This document shows, one piece after another, positions 15,217 through 15,701 of a stretch of 15,701 nt of DNA. This stretch comes from Sulfurospirillum sp. (GTDB lineage: Bacteria > Campylobacterota > Campylobacteria > Campylobacterales > QNZT01): assembly GCA_003978405.1 (NCBI GenBank), contig QNZU01000016.1:1-15701 (forward strand), written 5' to 3'. A program made the translations under genes and the position numbers. A model generated the notes under the pieces. That model did no database searches, was not told where the DNA came from, and was given only the letters and a program-made list of their open reading frames with translations. Within the stretch, counting starts at the first letter, position 1, and each line of letters begins with the position of its first letter.

Positions 15217-15701
15217 ATGATGGTAAAAAATCTATTTTTATTGGTACCAGTCCTTCTTTTTCAAGCATGTGATAATACATCAAGAGATGACAACATTGAA
15301 AAAGCTCAACATACAAAAACGATAAAACACACTGAAGCATGGGTTAAAAACTTTGGAACCAATGATGGAGGCAGTCCAAATGATAGTGTGAGAGATAAAG
15401 AGGGAAACTTCTATCTAGCAGGAGCAAAGATTAGAAATAACATAGGCAAAATCACACTTACCAAACTTGATGACAATGGCACATTTATATGGACTAAAAC
15501 TTATGATCTGTCAGACTCAAAAGAGGCTCATGCAATCACGATAGATAAGCAAAACAACCTCTATCTGTGTGGTTATACATCAATGGACCATACGGATTAT
15601 GAAGGTTCGGATATCTTTATTATGAAAACAGATCCAAAAGGTGATTTGTTTTGGAAAAAGAGCATAGGTTCAGACAAGCATGATGAATGTGAAGATATAG
15701 C
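15217..15701 (+). CDS. Lipoprotein with SBBP-like beta-propeller repeats, 3'-truncated
   Basis: The frame is open from ATG 15217 (or ATG 15220) to the window end, giving 161 codons with no stop. The N-terminus, with Lys4 and a hydrophobic core ending in LLFQAC, is a lipoprotein signal with Cys18 as the likely lipidation site. The mature part has repeated blocks of the kind W-KNFG...D-S...D-GN-YLAG...KITLTKLD-NG-FIWTKTY, then AITIDKQNNLYLCGYTS...DIFIMKTDPKGDLFWKKSIG. This is the pattern of SBBP (beta-propeller) repeats. GGGAG (15208-15212) is the ribosome-binding site. The 144 bases before it separate the gene from the LVIVD lipoprotein, and co-transcription is possible. A surface or periplasmic role is inferred; no ligand can be named. 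Confidence 0.8.
   Translation, partial: MMVKNLFLLVPVLLFQACDNTSRDDNIEKAQHTKTIKHTEAWVKNFGTNDGGSPNDSVRDKEGNFYLAGAKIRNNIGKITLTKLDDNGTFIWTKTYDLSDSKEAHAITIDKQNNLYLCGYTSMDHTDYEGSDIFIMKTDPKGDLFWKKSIGSDKHDECEDI

Larger units (their letters stand above)
3040..15249. repeat. Dispersed octamer palindrome TGGTACCA, eleven copies
   Basis: Perfect copies begin at 3040, 3124, 4678, 6833, 9395, 10061, 10626, 14340, 14469, 14988 and 15242. Three of them lie in the LVIVD repeats and so are not independent. Eight are read as Gly-Thr and three as Val-Pro in a different codon phase, so one dipeptide does not explain them. A twelfth GGTACC core, as GGGTACCC, lies in the purB leader (6630-6637). Confidence 0.6.

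Overview
The window looks like chromosomal DNA of a member of the Campylobacterota (Epsilonproteobacteria), probably a free-living Sulfurimonas/Sulfurovum-type organism. This is inferred from AT-rich composition with Lys/Asn/Ile-rich proteins, tightly packed genes with TTG and overlapping starts, and an RluA-type pseudouridine synthase divergent from purB-nrdA. I recall that same order in Campylobacter jejuni, but I cannot check it here. No tRNA, rRNA, CRISPR array, integrase or transposase was seen.

Layout. (1) 1-868: the 3' part of an acidic two-domain protein of unknown function, cut by the window edge. (2) 903-1928: an agmatine deiminase with an extended -10 box placed so that its mRNA may be leaderless. 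It converges with, and overlaps by 8 nt, a small membrane protein on the minus strand (1921-2178). (3) 2504-5624: a tightly coupled plus-strand cluster of hisF, a SIMPL/DUF541-like secreted protein, a short nucleoside-phosphorylase-like protein, rlmN (TTG start) and a 40-residue single-pass membrane protein. It ends by overlapping the 3' end of a minus-strand RluA-family pseudouridine synthase (5614-6495). (4) 6496-8046 and on: a divergent regulatory region holding a tandem 15-bp repeat, a promoter-like sequence and a long near-perfect 23-bp inverted repeat, then purB and nrdA joined by a one-base TAATG overlap. (5) 10511-12609: an envelope pair, a membrane-anchored protein with BON-like and OmpA-like domains plus a membrane-anchored coiled-coil protein, closed by a hairpin. 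(6) 12790-15701: two consecutive predicted lipoproteins, one with cadherin-like modules and a seven-unit LVIVD propeller, the other (cut by the window end) resembling SBBP-type propellers.

Most genes are housekeeping: polyamine, histidine and purine/deoxyribonucleotide metabolism, and rRNA/tRNA modification. The less ordinary signals are the structured purB leader (candidate structured RNA or MITE-like element), eleven perfect copies of the palindrome TGGTACCA across the window, an OmpA-like domain lacking the usual peptidoglycan-binding Asp and Arg, and the mosaic composition of the propeller lipoprotein. I found no convincing evidence for a new defence or mobile system here.
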